A program made the position numbers and the translations under genes. Below the pieces are notes generated by a model. That model ran no database searches. It saw only the letters and a list, made by a program, of their open reading frames with translations, and was not told the DNA's origin. 34,233 nucleotides of DNA from Devosia psychrophila. Its GTDB lineage: Bacteria > Pseudomonadota > Alphaproteobacteria > Rhizobiales > Devosiaceae. Shown one piece after another: positions 14,518 through 23,175 of the stretch. The stretch is from positions 1 through 34,233 of the forward strand of contig NZ_LAPV01000039.1 of assembly GCF_000971275.1 (NCBI RefSeq). The letters are read 5' to 3'. Each line of letters opens with the position of its first letter. Position 1 is the stretch's first letter.

Positions 14518-15882
14518 ATGAAAATTGCCATTGTCGGAGCAGGGTATGTCGGGCTGGTAACGGGGGCGTGCTTCGCCGATTTTGGTCATGACGTGGTTTG
14601 TGTCGACAAGGACCAGCCCCGGGTCGATGCCTTGAACCGCTGCGAAGTCCCGATTTATGAACCCGGATTGGTCGAACTGCTCAGGAGCAACCTGGGCGCC
14701 GGCCGGCTGACATTTACCACCGACCTCAAGCTTGCCGTGGCCGGCGCCGAAGTGGTGTTCATCGCTGTAGGGACGCCATCGCGTCGTGGCGATGGCCATG
14801 CAGACCTGACGTATGTCCACGAAGCGGCACGGCAGATTGCGACGGCGGTGAGCGGCTTCACCTTGGTGGTGACCAAATCGACGGTGCCGGTGGGGACCGG
14901 CGATGAGGTTGCCCAGATCATTGCCACTACCAACCCAGAAGCCGATATAGCGGTGGTCTCGAACCCCGAATTCCTGCGCGAGGGCGCAGCGATTGAGGAT
15001 TTCAAGCGGCCGGACCGCATCGTGGTGGGGATCGAGGACGAGCGCGCGCGGGCTGTGATGACCGAAGTGTATCGGCCGCTATATCTCAACCAGGCGCCGC
15101 TGATGTTTACCGGGCGGCGTACGGCCGAACTGACCAAGTATGCGGCCAATGCCTTCCTGGCGATGAAGGTCACTTTCATCAACGAGATTGCCGATCTGTG
15201 CGAGGCGACCGGAGCCGATGTGCAGCAGGTGGCGCGTGGGATTGGGCTGGATAACCGGATCGGGGCAAAGTTTCTGCATGCCGGGCCCGGCTACGGTGGT
15301 TCGTGCTTTCCCAAGGACACGCTGGCACTGGTCAAGATAGGGCAGGATCATGATAGCCCGATGCGGCTGGTCGAGACCACCATCGCCATCAACGAGCAGC
15401 GCAAGCGGGCGATGTCGCGCAAAGTGATCGCGGCTTGTGGCGGCGATGTGCGCGGCAAGACGATTGGCGTGCTGGGACTGACGTTCAAGCCCAATACCGA
15501 TGACATGCGCGAGGCGCCTTCGATCGATATCATCCAGGGGCTGGTAGATCGGGGTGCTCATGTCGTGGCTTATGACCCGCAGGGCATGGTGGCGGCGCGG
15601 ATGCTGGTCGATGGAACGGTGGATTTTGCCGACAGCGCCTATGAAGTGGCAGTCGATGCCGATGCGCTTGTGCTGGTGACGGAATGGAACGAGTTTCGTT
15701 CGCTTGATCTCGCGCGTATCAAGGCGGCTATGAAATCCGCAGTGTTCGTCGATCTCCGCAATATCTACAGGCGTGACGAGGTCGTTAGACACGGCTTCGA
15801 CTACACCAGTATTGGCAGGCCAGCCGGCGCGATTGCCGATGGCGTGCCGGAATCGGTCGGCGCCGCCGGGGAGCCGCTGTGA
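14518..15882 (+). CDS. UDP-glucose 6-dehydrogenase
   Basis: A 454-residue cytoplasmic NAD-dependent enzyme that oxidises UDP-glucose to UDP-glucuronate. It has the N-terminal Rossmann motif GAGYVG (residues 7-12), the KSTVPVGT segment, NPEFLREGAAIEDF, and the catalytic Cys263 in GGSCFPKDT, followed by the C-terminal domain with GLTFKPNTDDMREAPS. Length is typical of bacterial UGD (rkpK/ugd type). An AGGGG ribosome binding site precedes the ATG by about 10 bases. It is the first gene of a three-gene operon; its stop overlaps the GTG start of the epimerase gene by four bases, which fits substrate flow from UDP-glucose to UDP-galacturonate. Confidence 0.95.
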   Translation: MKIAIVGAGYVGLVTGACFADFGHDVVCVDKDQPRVDALNRCEVPIYEPGLVELLRSNLGAGRLTFTTDLKLAVAGAEVVFIAVGTPSRRGDGHADLTYVHEAARQIATAVSGFTLVVTKSTVPVGTGDEVAQIIATTNPEADIAVVSNPEFLREGAAIEDFKRPDRIVVGIEDERARAVMTEVYRPLYLNQAPLMFTGRRTAELTKYAANAFLAMKVTFINEIADLCEATGADVQQVARGIGLDNRIGAKFLHAGPGYGGSCFPKDTLALVKIGQDHDSPMRLVETTIAINEQRKRAMSRKVIAACGGDVRGKTIGVLGLTFKPNTDDMREAPSIDIIQGLVDRGAHVVAYDPQGMVAARMLVDGTVDFADSAYEVAVDADALVLVTEWNEFRSLDLARIKAAMKSAVFVDLRNIYRRDEVVRHGFDYTSIGRPAGAIADGVPESVGAAGEPL

Positions 15883-16880
15883 GGATTCTCGTGACCGGCA
15901 CCGCCGGCTTTATCGGCTTTCACCTGGCGCGGCGGCTGCTGGCCGAGGGCCACCAGGTTACCGGGTTTGACGGGCTAACAGATTATTACGATCCGGCGCT
16001 GAAGCGGGCCCGGCTGGCAATATTGCATGGGCAGGACCGCTTCGTGCAGATCGAGGGCATGCTGGAAGACGCTGCGGCGCTGACAAATGCGGTAGCGTCT
16101 AGTGCGGCTGAGATCGTCGTGCATCTCGCGGCGCAGGCTGGGGTGCGGTACAGCCTCGAGGCGCCGCAGAGCTATATCCAGTCCAATGTGGTGGGGACGG
16201 CAAATCTGCTCGAAGCGCTCCGCCATCACAAGCCGAAGCACCTGATCTTCGCATCGACCAGCTCGGTTTATGGTGGCAATACCAAGCTTCCCTTCGCCGA
16301 GACGGATCGGGCGGATGGGCCGGTTTCGCTTTATGCGGCGACCAAGAAATCGGGCGAGGCGATGGTGCATTCCTACGCCCATCTGTTCGAGATCCCATCG
16401 ACCTGCGTGCGGTTTTTTACGGTGTATGGCCCCTGGAGCCGGCCGGACATGGCGCCGATCAAGTTTTTGTCCGCCATGCTGGAAGGGCGGGCCATCGACG
16501 TCTATGGTTTTGGCAAGATGCGACGTGATTTCACCTATATCGATGATCTGGTGGCGGCGATTGCGGCGTTGATGGATAAGGCGCCGGAGACCGGCAAGCC
16601 GGTGGAGCAAGACAGCCTGTCGGCGGTAGCGCCGTTTCGGACGGTCAATATTGCTGGTGGCAAGCCGACGGCGCTGATGGATTTTATCCGGACGCTGGAG
16701 CGGGCTGCCGGGGTTGAGGCCAAGCTCAACATGTTGCCGATGCAAGCGGGTGATGTGGTGGCAACCGACTCTGACACCCGCCTGTTGCGGGCGCTGATCG
16801 GGACCGTGCCGGAGACGCCGGTGCAGTTGGGCGTGGCGCGGTTCGCGGAATGGTACAAGCAGCACTATGGATATAATTGA
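15879..16880 (+). CDS. NAD-dependent UDP-glucuronate 4-epimerase (LpsL-like)
   Basis: A 333-residue short-chain dehydrogenase/epimerase. The NAD motif is GTAGFIG (residues 7-13), the catalytic pair Tyr152 and Lys156 is in YAATKK, and the active-site serines are in STSSVYG. The DGLTDYYDPALKRARL segment and the ADGPVSLYAATKKSGE block are typical of UDP-glucuronate 4-epimerases, which make UDP-galacturonate for lipopolysaccharide cores and acidic polysaccharides in this group. It starts with GTG in a GTGA overlap with the dehydrogenase gene, and that dehydrogenase supplies its substrate, which makes the assignment stronger than similarity alone. Confidence 0.88.
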   Translation: MRILVTGTAGFIGFHLARRLLAEGHQVTGFDGLTDYYDPALKRARLAILHGQDRFVQIEGMLEDAAALTNAVASSAAEIVVHLAAQAGVRYSLEAPQSYIQSNVVGTANLLEALRHHKPKHLIFASTSSVYGGNTKLPFAETDRADGPVSLYAATKKSGEAMVHSYAHLFEIPSTCVRFFTVYGPWSRPDMAPIKFLSAMLEGRAIDVYGFGKMRRDFTYIDDLVAAIAALMDKAPETGKPVEQDSLSAVAPFRTVNIAGGKPTALMDFIRTLERAAGVEAKLNMLPMQAGDVVATDSDTRLLRALIGTVPETPVQLGVARFAEWYKQHYGYN

Positions 16881-16897
16881 TTGTGTTGGAGAATTCA

Positions 16898-18301
16898 GTG
16901 TTGGATAGCAGCCTGAAATTTGGCACCAGCGGACTGCGCGGGCTCGCTGTGGAACTGCAAGGGCAGGCGGCCCGTCGCTATACGGCGGCTTTCCTGCACC
17001 ATCTGAAGAGCCTCGGTCAGGACAGTGGCGGCCGGGTATTCCTGGCGCAGGATTTCCGCCCATCGAGCCCGGCTATCGCGGCCGATTGTGCGGCGGCGAT
17101 TGTCGCGGCGGGACTGACGCCAGTGGATTGCGGGGCAATTCCGACGCCGGCGCTAGCCTATCATGCAATGGCGGCGGGTTGCCCGGCGATCATGGTGACG
17201 GGCAGTCATATTCCCGTTGATCGCAATGGACTGAAATTCTACGTGCCGGGCGGGGAGATCAGCAAGGCCGACGAAGCCGGCATTCTGGCGGCTTTGGGCG
17301 ATGATCCTGTTGCTGACCTGACTGAGGTTGTTTCCGACGAGGGCGACGCGGCGACGGGGCGGTACTTCGCCCGGTTTGCCAGTCTCCTGCCGGAGGGTGC
17401 TCTTGCCGGGGTGCGCGTGGGGGTATTCGAGCACTCCACCGTGGCGCGCGATCTGCTGACCCGCATCCTGCAGCATTTTGGGGCGGAGACGATCGCCCTC
17501 GACCGCCGTGACAGCTTCGTGGCGGTGGACACCGAGGCGTTCAGCGACGCGGTGTTTGCGCCGCTGGCGAGTTGGGTGCAGCAGCATGGCCTCGATGCGG
17601 TGGTCTCGGCTGATGGTGACGGTGACCGGCCGCTGCTGATGCATGCAGGGGGCGAGTTCGTGCGCGGCGACGTGCTTGGGCTGATTACGGCGCGCTATCT
17701 CGGCGCGCGGACCGTGGTGACGCCCGTGACTTCAAATTCGGGGATCGAGCGGACGGGCTCCTTCAGCCGCGTGGTGCGGACCCGGGTGGGGTCGCCGTAT
17801 GTGATCGAGGGGATGATGGGCGCGACGGGCTCGGTGATCGGGTTCGAGGCCAATGGCGGGACATTCGTGGGCGACGGGGTGAGCGTTGCCGGGAAGCCGC
17901 TGTCACCGCTGCCGACACGCGACGCCATCTTGCCACTGCTCTGCGTGCTGGGACTGGCGGCGGGCAAGGGCGTCGGTGTGGCGGAGCTGGTAGCGGCCCT
18001 GCCGTTGCAGCATGCGCTGGCCGATCGTTTGCAGAATGTGCCAAACGAGCGCAGTGCAGCTTTCCTGACACGGCTGTCTGGTGACGAGGCCTATGCCCGT
18101 GAGCTGTTTACGCCGTATGGCATTGCGGAGCTGACGCAGATCGATGGACTGCAATTTCGCACTGGGTCGGGTGACATGGTGCATTTCAGGGCGTCGGGCA
18201 ATGCGCCGGAGCTGCGCTGTTATGTTGAGGGTAGCACTGCCGAGGTGGCTCGGGAATTGCTGGACTGGGGTTTGAGAATTGCGGCTAGCGAGACGGCTTA
18301 G
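16898..18301 (+). CDS. Phosphomannomutase/phosphoglucomutase family protein
   Basis: A 467-residue alpha-D-phosphohexomutase. The phosphoserine loop reads VTGSHIPVDRNGLKF (Ser103, with the TGSHIP variant seen in several alphaproteobacteria), the metal loop is DGDGDR (Asp239, Asp241, Asp243), the sugar-binding loop is GFEANGG where many members have GEESGG, and the phosphate-binding loop is RASGNAPELR. The altered sugar loop means mannose versus glucose preference cannot be told. I start at GTG 16898 because GGAG lies 6 bases upstream; a TTG at 16877 would extend it by 7 residues without support. It follows the epimerase gene by 17 bp and completes the nucleotide-sugar operon. Confidence 0.88.
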   Translation: MLDSSLKFGTSGLRGLAVELQGQAARRYTAAFLHHLKSLGQDSGGRVFLAQDFRPSSPAIAADCAAAIVAAGLTPVDCGAIPTPALAYHAMAAGCPAIMVTGSHIPVDRNGLKFYVPGGEISKADEAGILAALGDDPVADLTEVVSDEGDAATGRYFARFASLLPEGALAGVRVGVFEHSTVARDLLTRILQHFGAETIALDRRDSFVAVDTEAFSDAVFAPLASWVQQHGLDAVVSADGDGDRPLLMHAGGEFVRGDVLGLITARYLGARTVVTPVTSNSGIERTGSFSRVVRTRVGSPYVIEGMMGATGSVIGFEANGGTFVGDGVSVAGKPLSPLPTRDAILPLLCVLGLAAGKGVGVAELVAALPLQHALADRLQNVPNERSAAFLTRLSGDEAYARELFTPYGIAELTQIDGLQFRTGSGDMVHFRASGNAPELRCYVEGSTAEVARELLDWGLRIAASETA

Positions 18302-18324
18302 TAATCGGCCGGAAGGGTTTTCCT

Positions 18325-18507
18325 GGGGTACCCCCACCTGCCATTCGGGCATAGCCCTCATGGCCTTATCACCTAAAATCACGCCACAGGCGTGGTTTTG
18401 CCTGCGGCCGGTTCGAAGTCCCCCTGATGAGGGGGAGGGATTAGGCGGGATTTTGCCAAGCACTCGATAGAATTCCTCCCCCTGTCAGGGGGAGGATCGG
18501 TGGGTTG
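18325..18507. repeat. Second palindromic element, interrupted by a dispersed repeat
   Basis: Related to the element at 13839-13958. The left end is GGGGTACCCCCACCTG, the right end GGATCGGTGGGTT, and the internal hairpins are CCCCC / GGGGG at 18420-18435 and CCTCCCCC / GGGGGAGG at 18475-18495. Between the left end and the first hairpin sits a 74-bp dispersed repeat (18343-18416) that also occurs near folE. It lies between the convergent mutase and exported-protein genes and may serve both as a 3' structure. Confidence 0.55.
18343..18416. repeat. Dispersed repeat, copy 2 (first copy at 9415-9490)
   Basis: Shares ATTCG-G-GCATAGC, CTCATGGCCT and CGGTTCG with the copy downstream of folE, with a central hairpin ACGCC / GGCGT whose arms differ from the other copy but still pair. 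It is nested within a palindromic element. Confidence 0.6.
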
Positions 18508-18521
18508 TCCCAACAAATACT

Positions 18522-20327
18522 CTACTTCGCCGTAGCGTCGATGGTGACCTTGCCGATCAATGCGGTTGGGTCGTCTTCGGCGGCCATGAAGTCGAGCATG
18601 CCTAGGCCTTGGGCATCTTTGGAGGTCATGTCGATGGTCAGGTGCTTGGCTTTGCCGCTGATGAAGGCACTGAGTGCTGCGCCAACCTTCTGGGCTTCGG
18701 CGGCGCCGGCCAGGATGCCGATGACGCTGCCTTCGGCCAGTCCGGCATAGACCGGGCGCAGGGTTGCCGGATCCGAGCCCTGATCTGCGGCAAAGCGGGC
18801 CAGGACGATGTCGGACAGGCCTGCATCATCGATATCGAGTTTGAGGCTACGGATGGCGACGCCCATTGCTGCGGCGAGGGCTTCGTTTTCGTCGAGACTG
18901 AACAGCGCTTCGCCGGCGTTGCCGAGTGTGCCTGAGAGCGCGACAGTGGCGAGATCGGCGCCGGTCAGCGAGAGCTCGTCGATGGTGATGGTGTCCTCGG
19001 CCTCGCTCCAGGATGCATCGACCGTGAAGCCGGTATCGACGCTGGTGATGCCCAGGTCGATCAACTGCTGCAGCTGTTCGTCATCGGTCTCCTCGGGCAG
19101 GTCGACCAGGATATTGCTGGCCGTGGTCAGCACATCTGTGGGGATGCCGTTGAAATAGGCGCCGAGCGTCAGGTCGAAATTGCCGATGCTGGCGGCAATG
19201 CGTTCGCCATCGGCCTCTGGGTCGGGGATATCGACGACGACATCGCTGAAGGCGAAGCCTTCAAAAGCCGGGACCAGGGCGCGGGCGTTGGCCATGAACC
19301 AGGCTTCATCGAGGGCCGCAGGAGCCGCCGCGATGGCAGCGAGCGGGCCCGACAGGTCCATTTCCTTGATGGTCAGGTTGCCCACCTTAATGGTGCCGTC
19401 GCCGTCTACCGCGATATCGAGGCCATCCATGGCGATGGACGGATAGATACCGGGGCTCATGCCGCCCATGGTCATGCCGGCAATGGAAAAGCTCATAGGG
19501 CGGCCTTCGTCCTCGCCCGAGCAATCAAAACCATCGAAGGTTGCTGGAGAGGATTCAAAGGCGGTGAAAAAGTCGCCGTAGATGCGCAGCAGCGTGCCGA
19601 TGGTTTCGGGCGATGGATCGTCCTGGCCCTCAAGCGATTTGATCAGGCTGACCGTCTCGGCGAAGGAGGTGTTGAGCGGTCGGGCCTTCAGTTCGCCCAC
19701 GCTCATGCTGCCCACCGAGCAACTGAGGTCCGGGGCTTCGAAGGTGCCGCCGGCAAACGAGACATCGGTGTAGATGGTCTGCATTTCGGACGGCGTATCG
19801 CCGTCGACGAGACCGTAAAGGCCAAGCACGCCGGCAATATTGAAGTTGGCGGCCGATACTTCGCCGAACTCACCGGTGCCCTCATCGCCCGCATCAACGG
19901 ACCAGCCAGCTAGCGCAACGCTTGCTGCGTTGCCGTCGGTTACATCGGTCAGAACCAGGTCGTTGAAGGTGACGGTAGACTGGGGCGCGTCGCCGTCGAC
20001 CGTGGTGGTGGTGCCGATGGTGATGGTGATGGTTGGAATGGTGATGCTGGTTGCGGTAAGGCCGGCAAGTGCATCGGCATTATCCGCCACGCCGCCGCTG
20101 AAAATGGCGCGCAGGGTGTCATCATCGACATTGGAATCGACGGCGTCGATCTCGGGAATATCGATGGTGAACGCGGTGGCTGCCACGGGTTCCGCCGCCT
20201 GTACGGCCGGCGCGTCCTTGGTCTTGGTCTTTTGCGCCCAGGCTGTAGTCGCCGGCAGGGCTACGCTCAAGAGACAGGCTGTGGCCAGAAGGCCGAGGCG
20301 CCGTCCGACATTTATGCTGAACATCAT
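18522..20327 (-). CDS. Hypothetical exported protein, 601 residues
   Basis: A signal peptide is clear (GRRLGLLATACLLSVALPATTAWA, cleavage near residue 31). The mature protein is acidic, rich in Asp, Ala, Gly, Thr and Ile, and poor in Cys (two or three), with many short strand-like repeats such as TATSITIPTITITIG, GTIKVGNLTIKEMDLSG and DTITIDELSLTGADLATVALSGTLG. This layout suggests a long beta-rich periplasmic or outer-surface protein. I do not recognise a named family. The start at ATG 20327 has GGAG 8 bases upstream, which favours it over a longer frame. It follows another exported-protein gene by 84 bp on the same strand, so the two probably form a unit. Confidence 0.75.
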   Translation of the reverse strand: MMFSINVGRRLGLLATACLLSVALPATTAWAQKTKTKDAPAVQAAEPVAATAFTIDIPEIDAVDSNVDDDTLRAIFSGGVADNADALAGLTATSITIPTITITIGTTTTVDGDAPQSTVTFNDLVLTDVTDGNAASVALAGWSVDAGDEGTGEFGEVSAANFNIAGVLGLYGLVDGDTPSEMQTIYTDVSFAGGTFEAPDLSCSVGSMSVGELKARPLNTSFAETVSLIKSLEGQDDPSPETIGTLLRIYGDFFTAFESSPATFDGFDCSGEDEGRPMSFSIAGMTMGGMSPGIYPSIAMDGLDIAVDGDGTIKVGNLTIKEMDLSGPLAAIAAAPAALDEAWFMANARALVPAFEGFAFSDVVVDIPDPEADGERIAASIGNFDLTLGAYFNGIPTDVLTTASNILVDLPEETDDEQLQQLIDLGITSVDTGFTVDASWSEAEDTITIDELSLTGADLATVALSGTLGNAGEALFSLDENEALAAAMGVAIRSLKLDIDDAGLSDIVLARFAADQGSDPATLRPVYAGLAEGSVIGILAGAAEAQKVGAALSAFISGKAKHLTIDMTSKDAQGLGMLDFMAAEDDPTALIGKVTIDATAK

Positions 20328-20411
20328 TGTGGTTTCTCCGCTTTCGGTTGTCGGCAATGTGTACTTTTGGCCGCGAGGCTTCAATAGCTAGATAGTGGGC
20401 GACGATGACGC

Positions 20412-21386
20412 CTAGTAGACAGCGGTCAGAACTTCGATTTCGCGTGCGGCGCCGGGCTGGACCTGGAACTCGCGGTTGAAGACCTGGCTGCCTTGCTTGG
20501 CGAGAACGGAATAGTCGCCCTCGGCCAGCACTGTAGTAGGGAAGGCGCCGAGTTCGGTAAATACCGTCGCACCGTCTGGCGTCTTGACAGTCCATTCGAC
20601 GTCGGCAATGGCCTCGCCGCCGGCCTCGGAGACCAGTTTGAACGAAACCTGGCTGGCGTGATGGTAGAGTGTCGCGTCGGTCAACTGGCCCGCCTCGACC
20701 CGCAGGTCGGCACGCACCACGGCGTTGATCGAGCCGAAATGGGAGACGATGTGGTAGGTGCCGGCATTGAGCGTGACAATGTCATTGGCCGCCAGGCCTT
20801 CAGCCACCGGAGTTCGGTCGCCCTCATTGCCCGAGGTGAAAATGTCGAACTTCAGCAGGTCGACGGGAATTGGGATGTCGCCTGTAACTGCGGAATTGAG
20901 CCGCAGGGCGCCGGCATCGATGACGAAAGACTTTTCGTTGGAGCCGGGCACGACCGACAGCCCATCGCTGGTCTGAGCCCTGCCATAGGCGACATGGACC
21001 ACATATTCGCCGGGTGGCAGTTCGACCGTCGCCTGGCCGAGTTCTGACTTTGCCACCAATGCCAGTTCGCCGCTGGCATCGGGGACGGTGTCGAAAATGC
21101 GCCACACGAGGCCGTCTGGGATTTGGGCGCCGTCCGGCGTGATGCGGGCCGTCAGTATTACCGGCTGGGGTACAGACGTGAGGTCGGATATCGCATCGGT
21201 GGCAGGCGTTTGTTCGGGCCGGGCGCCCCCCTGCGATGAGGGCAGGCTATCCGGATCGGGACGCGGGCGCGGCATGGGCGGCATTTCTGCAGCGGTTTGC
21301 GCGTAGGACGGTGTCGAGAGCGTAGGGACGGCGGGCGCCGCGATAGCCAGCACAAACAGCAGGGCCATGAATGGTCGCAGGCGCAT
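20412..21386 (-). CDS. Hypothetical exported protein with repeated beta-sandwich-like modules
   Basis: A 324-residue protein. The signal peptide runs to about residue 29 (SYA-Q), then a proline-rich linker (MPPMPRPRPDPDSLP) and several similar modules of 60-80 residues, for example LTARITPDGAQIPDGLVWRIF with VELPPGEYVVHVAYG, and VEWTVKTPDGATVF with VLAEGDYSVLAKQGSQVF. The 'L-x-x-G-x-Y-x-V' pattern resembles carboxypeptidase-regulatory or PEGA-like beta sandwiches. Similar proteins are, as I recall, widespread and unnamed in Hyphomicrobiales. GGGAG precedes the ATG at 21386 by 5 bases. It is the first gene of a pair with the 601-residue exported protein and is divergent from a nitroreductase gene. 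Confidence 0.75.
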   Translation of the reverse strand: MRLRPFMALLFVLAIAAPAVPTLSTPSYAQTAAEMPPMPRPRPDPDSLPSSQGGARPEQTPATDAISDLTSVPQPVILTARITPDGAQIPDGLVWRIFDTVPDASGELALVAKSELGQATVELPPGEYVVHVAYGRAQTSDGLSVVPGSNEKSFVIDAGALRLNSAVTGDIPIPVDLLKFDIFTSGNEGDRTPVAEGLAANDIVTLNAGTYHIVSHFGSINAVVRADLRVEAGQLTDATLYHHASQVSFKLVSEAGGEAIADVEWTVKTPDGATVFTELGAFPTTVLAEGDYSVLAKQGSQVFNREFQVQPGAAREIEVLTAVY

Positions 21387-21567
21387 CGGGTCTCCCGGGG
21401 CAAACGGATTGAATCGTTTTGGCGTCTTAGGCGGCGAATGGGGAAAAGCTGTGTCACAGAGATCGATGGATGAAAACAGCGCAATGGAGGGCGAGGCGGA
21501 ATTTGTCGCATATGCTGGCGACGCCAGCCGGTTGAGGATAGAGCTTGGTCGAAATCCGGAGAGTGAG

Positions 21568-22146
21568 ATGCCCGCCAATACTGCCCTGCGTGACTACCTG
21601 CTGACTCGCCGCTCGGTAGGAACGGCCTTTCTCAAGGAGCCGGGTCCGACCGCTGCAGAGCTCGAGCAATTGCTGACCATTGCGACGCGCGTGCCGGACC
21701 ATGGCAAGATCGCGCCGTGGCGGCTGGTGGTCATCGAGGGTCAGGCGCGGATGGAGGCTGGCGCGAAGCTGGCGGAGATTTATGCGCGCAACAACCCGGG
21801 CACCGACGAGGCAAGCATCGAGATCGAGCGGCAACGTTTCCTGCCTGCGCCGCTGACCGTGGTGGTGATTTCAGCGCCCAAGGACCACCCCAAAGTGCCG
21901 GAAATCGAACAGTTGATGTCGGCCGGCAACGTCGCGTTCAACCTGATTCATGCCGCGTATGCGCTAGGCTTTGGTGCGTCATGGGTGACGCGCTGGTATG
22001 CGTTCAACGACGAAGCGGCCGCGATGCTGGGTGCAGCATTGGGCGAGCGCATTGTTGGGTTCATCCATATCGGCACGCCGACGGCCACCATCGAGGACCG
22101 CCCGCGCCCGCCTTTGGCCGATGTGGTCACCTACTGGGGCAAGTAA
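21568..22146 (+). CDS. Nitroreductase family protein (YdjA-like)
   Basis: A 192-residue FMN-dependent NAD(P)H oxidoreductase of the nitroreductase family. The N-terminal LLTRRSVGTAFLKEPGPT segment, the RVPDHGKIAPWRLVVIEG block and the C-terminal ERIVGFIHIGTP are typical; the spacing and the DHxKxxPW pattern are closest to E. coli YdjA, a short dimeric form. The physiological substrate is unknown. GGAGAG stands just upstream of the ATG at 21568, which I prefer over an upstream in-frame ATG at 21367. It is divergent from the exported-protein gene and followed by a CtrA-like box belonging to the next gene. Confidence 0.88.
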   Translation: MPANTALRDYLLTRRSVGTAFLKEPGPTAAELEQLLTIATRVPDHGKIAPWRLVVIEGQARMEAGAKLAEIYARNNPGTDEASIEIERQRFLPAPLTVVVISAPKDHPKVPEIEQLMSAGNVAFNLIHAAYALGFGASWVTRWYAFNDEAAAMLGAALGERIVGFIHIGTPTATIEDRPRPPLADVVTYWGK

Positions 22147-22163
22147 CGTCGTGGTAGGGATGG

Positions 22164-22179
22164 TTAATAATCGGTTAAC
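22164..22179 (+). promoter_or_regulatory. CtrA-like box upstream of the transglycosylase gene
   Basis: TTAA (22164-22167), seven bases, TTAAC (22175-22179): an exact match to the TTAA-N7-TTAAC consensus of CtrA. It lies about 100 bp before the gene start, with room for a -10 region and start site near 22190-22205. Confidence 0.6.
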
Positions 22180-22198
22180 CGTTGCTGTGGCTTAGTGA

Positions 22199-22224
22199 GG
22201 CGAACGATTCTGGAGACGTTCGCC
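22199..22224 (+). promoter_or_regulatory. Perfect hairpin in the probable 5' leader of the transglycosylase gene
   Basis: GGCGAACG (22199-22206) and CGTTCGCC (22217-22224) are perfect 8-bp arms with a 10-base loop, 20 bp after the CtrA-like box. No T tract follows, so it is more likely a leader structure or a dyad operator than a terminator. Confidence 0.4.
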
Positions 22225-22276
22225 CTTCTGCGAACTTTGAGTGATCTCCGAGGCCCTCTAGAGGACAAGCCGTCAG

Positions 22277-23074
22277 ATGGGCGTACAGCCAATTTCGGTG
22301 CCACAAAGCCTTGCCTATATGCTGACGGCAGCAGGCGACCGGAATGGCGTGGATTTCGACTATTTGTTGCAGACGGCGATCCGCGAAAGCAGTCTCAACC
22401 CGCAGGCCAAGGCGCAGACCTCATCGGCAACAGGGCTGTTTCAGTTCGTCGAGAGCACCTGGCTGCAGGTGCTCAAGGAAGAGGGGCCGCGGCTGGGCTA
22501 TGGCGATATAGCCAGCAATATCAGCAAAAATGGCAGCGGCGACTACGCGGTGGCCGATCCGGCGGTGAAGGCGCAAATCCTCGAAATGCGCAAGGACCCG
22601 CAGATGGCGGCTGACCTCGCGGCGGCCTTCACCAAATCCAACGGCGAATATCTCGAAGGGCGATTCGGTCGCCGGCCCAGCGCTGGAGAACTCTACATCG
22701 CGCATTTCCTGGGCGCGCAGGGGGCGGAACGGATGTTCAACGCCGGACTGCAGGACCCTGACCAGATAGCGGCGAACCTCTTTCCCAAGCAGGCGCAGGC
22801 CAATAGGACGATCTTTTATTCGGACGGGCAGCCGCGGACCATTCGCGATGTGTATCGCGTGCTAGTAGCCAAGCATGAGGGCGCGGGCACCAGTGCCCCG
22901 TTCGCGGCGCAGCAGATGGCGGGGCAACCTGCCGCACCTGAAGTGCCTGTTGTTCCGTCGCGTTTCTCGCCGGCGAACATGTCATTCACCGGGCTGTTCA
23001 AGAACGAGGAAGAGTTGCCGGTAACCGGTACTGACGATGGCGGCGGCTTCTTTACCCAGCTTTACGCGCAGTAG
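22277..23074 (+). CDS. Transglycosylase SLT-domain protein without signal peptide
   Basis: A 265-residue protein whose N-terminal half is a lytic transglycosylase (SLT) domain that cleaves murein between MurNAc and GlcNAc. The catalytic glutamate is Glu37 in AIRESSLNP, followed by the family SSATGLFQFVESTWL motif (49-63) and AELYIAHFLGAQGAERM-like segment (GELYIAHFLGAQGAERM). There is no N-terminal signal peptide, which is usual for flagellar or secretion-system murein hydrolases exported by their own apparatus. The C-terminal 70 residues are Pro/Ala-rich and look disordered. A perfect CtrA-like box upstream fits cell-cycle or motility control, but no flagellar gene is in the window. Confidence 0.85.
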   Translation: MGVQPISVPQSLAYMLTAAGDRNGVDFDYLLQTAIRESSLNPQAKAQTSSATGLFQFVESTWLQVLKEEGPRLGYGDIASNISKNGSGDYAVADPAVKAQILEMRKDPQMAADLAAAFTKSNGEYLEGRFGRRPSAGELYIAHFLGAQGAERMFNAGLQDPDQIAANLFPKQAQANRTIFYSDGQPRTIRDVYRVLVAKHEGAGTSAPFAAQQMAGQPAAPEVPVVPSRFSPANMSFTGLFKNEEELPVTGTDDGGGFFTQLYAQ

Positions 23075-23115
23075 AGCGCGGTGGGCTTGGGCGGTTCAAG
23101 CCTCAGGCGGTTATG

Positions 23116-23131
23116 GTGAACCGTTCCTTAA
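23116..23131. promoter_or_regulatory. Near-consensus CtrA-like box upstream of the DUF2336 gene
   Basis: GTGAA (23116-23120), seven bases, TTAA (23128-23131). Read on the minus strand it is TTAA-N7-TTCAC, one base away from the CtrA consensus. It lies 45 bp before the start of the DUF2336 gene. Confidence 0.4.
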
Positions 23132-23175
23132 ATCTTCGCCGCTAGGTTGAGCTCTGCCGGTGTGCGGAGTGTAAA

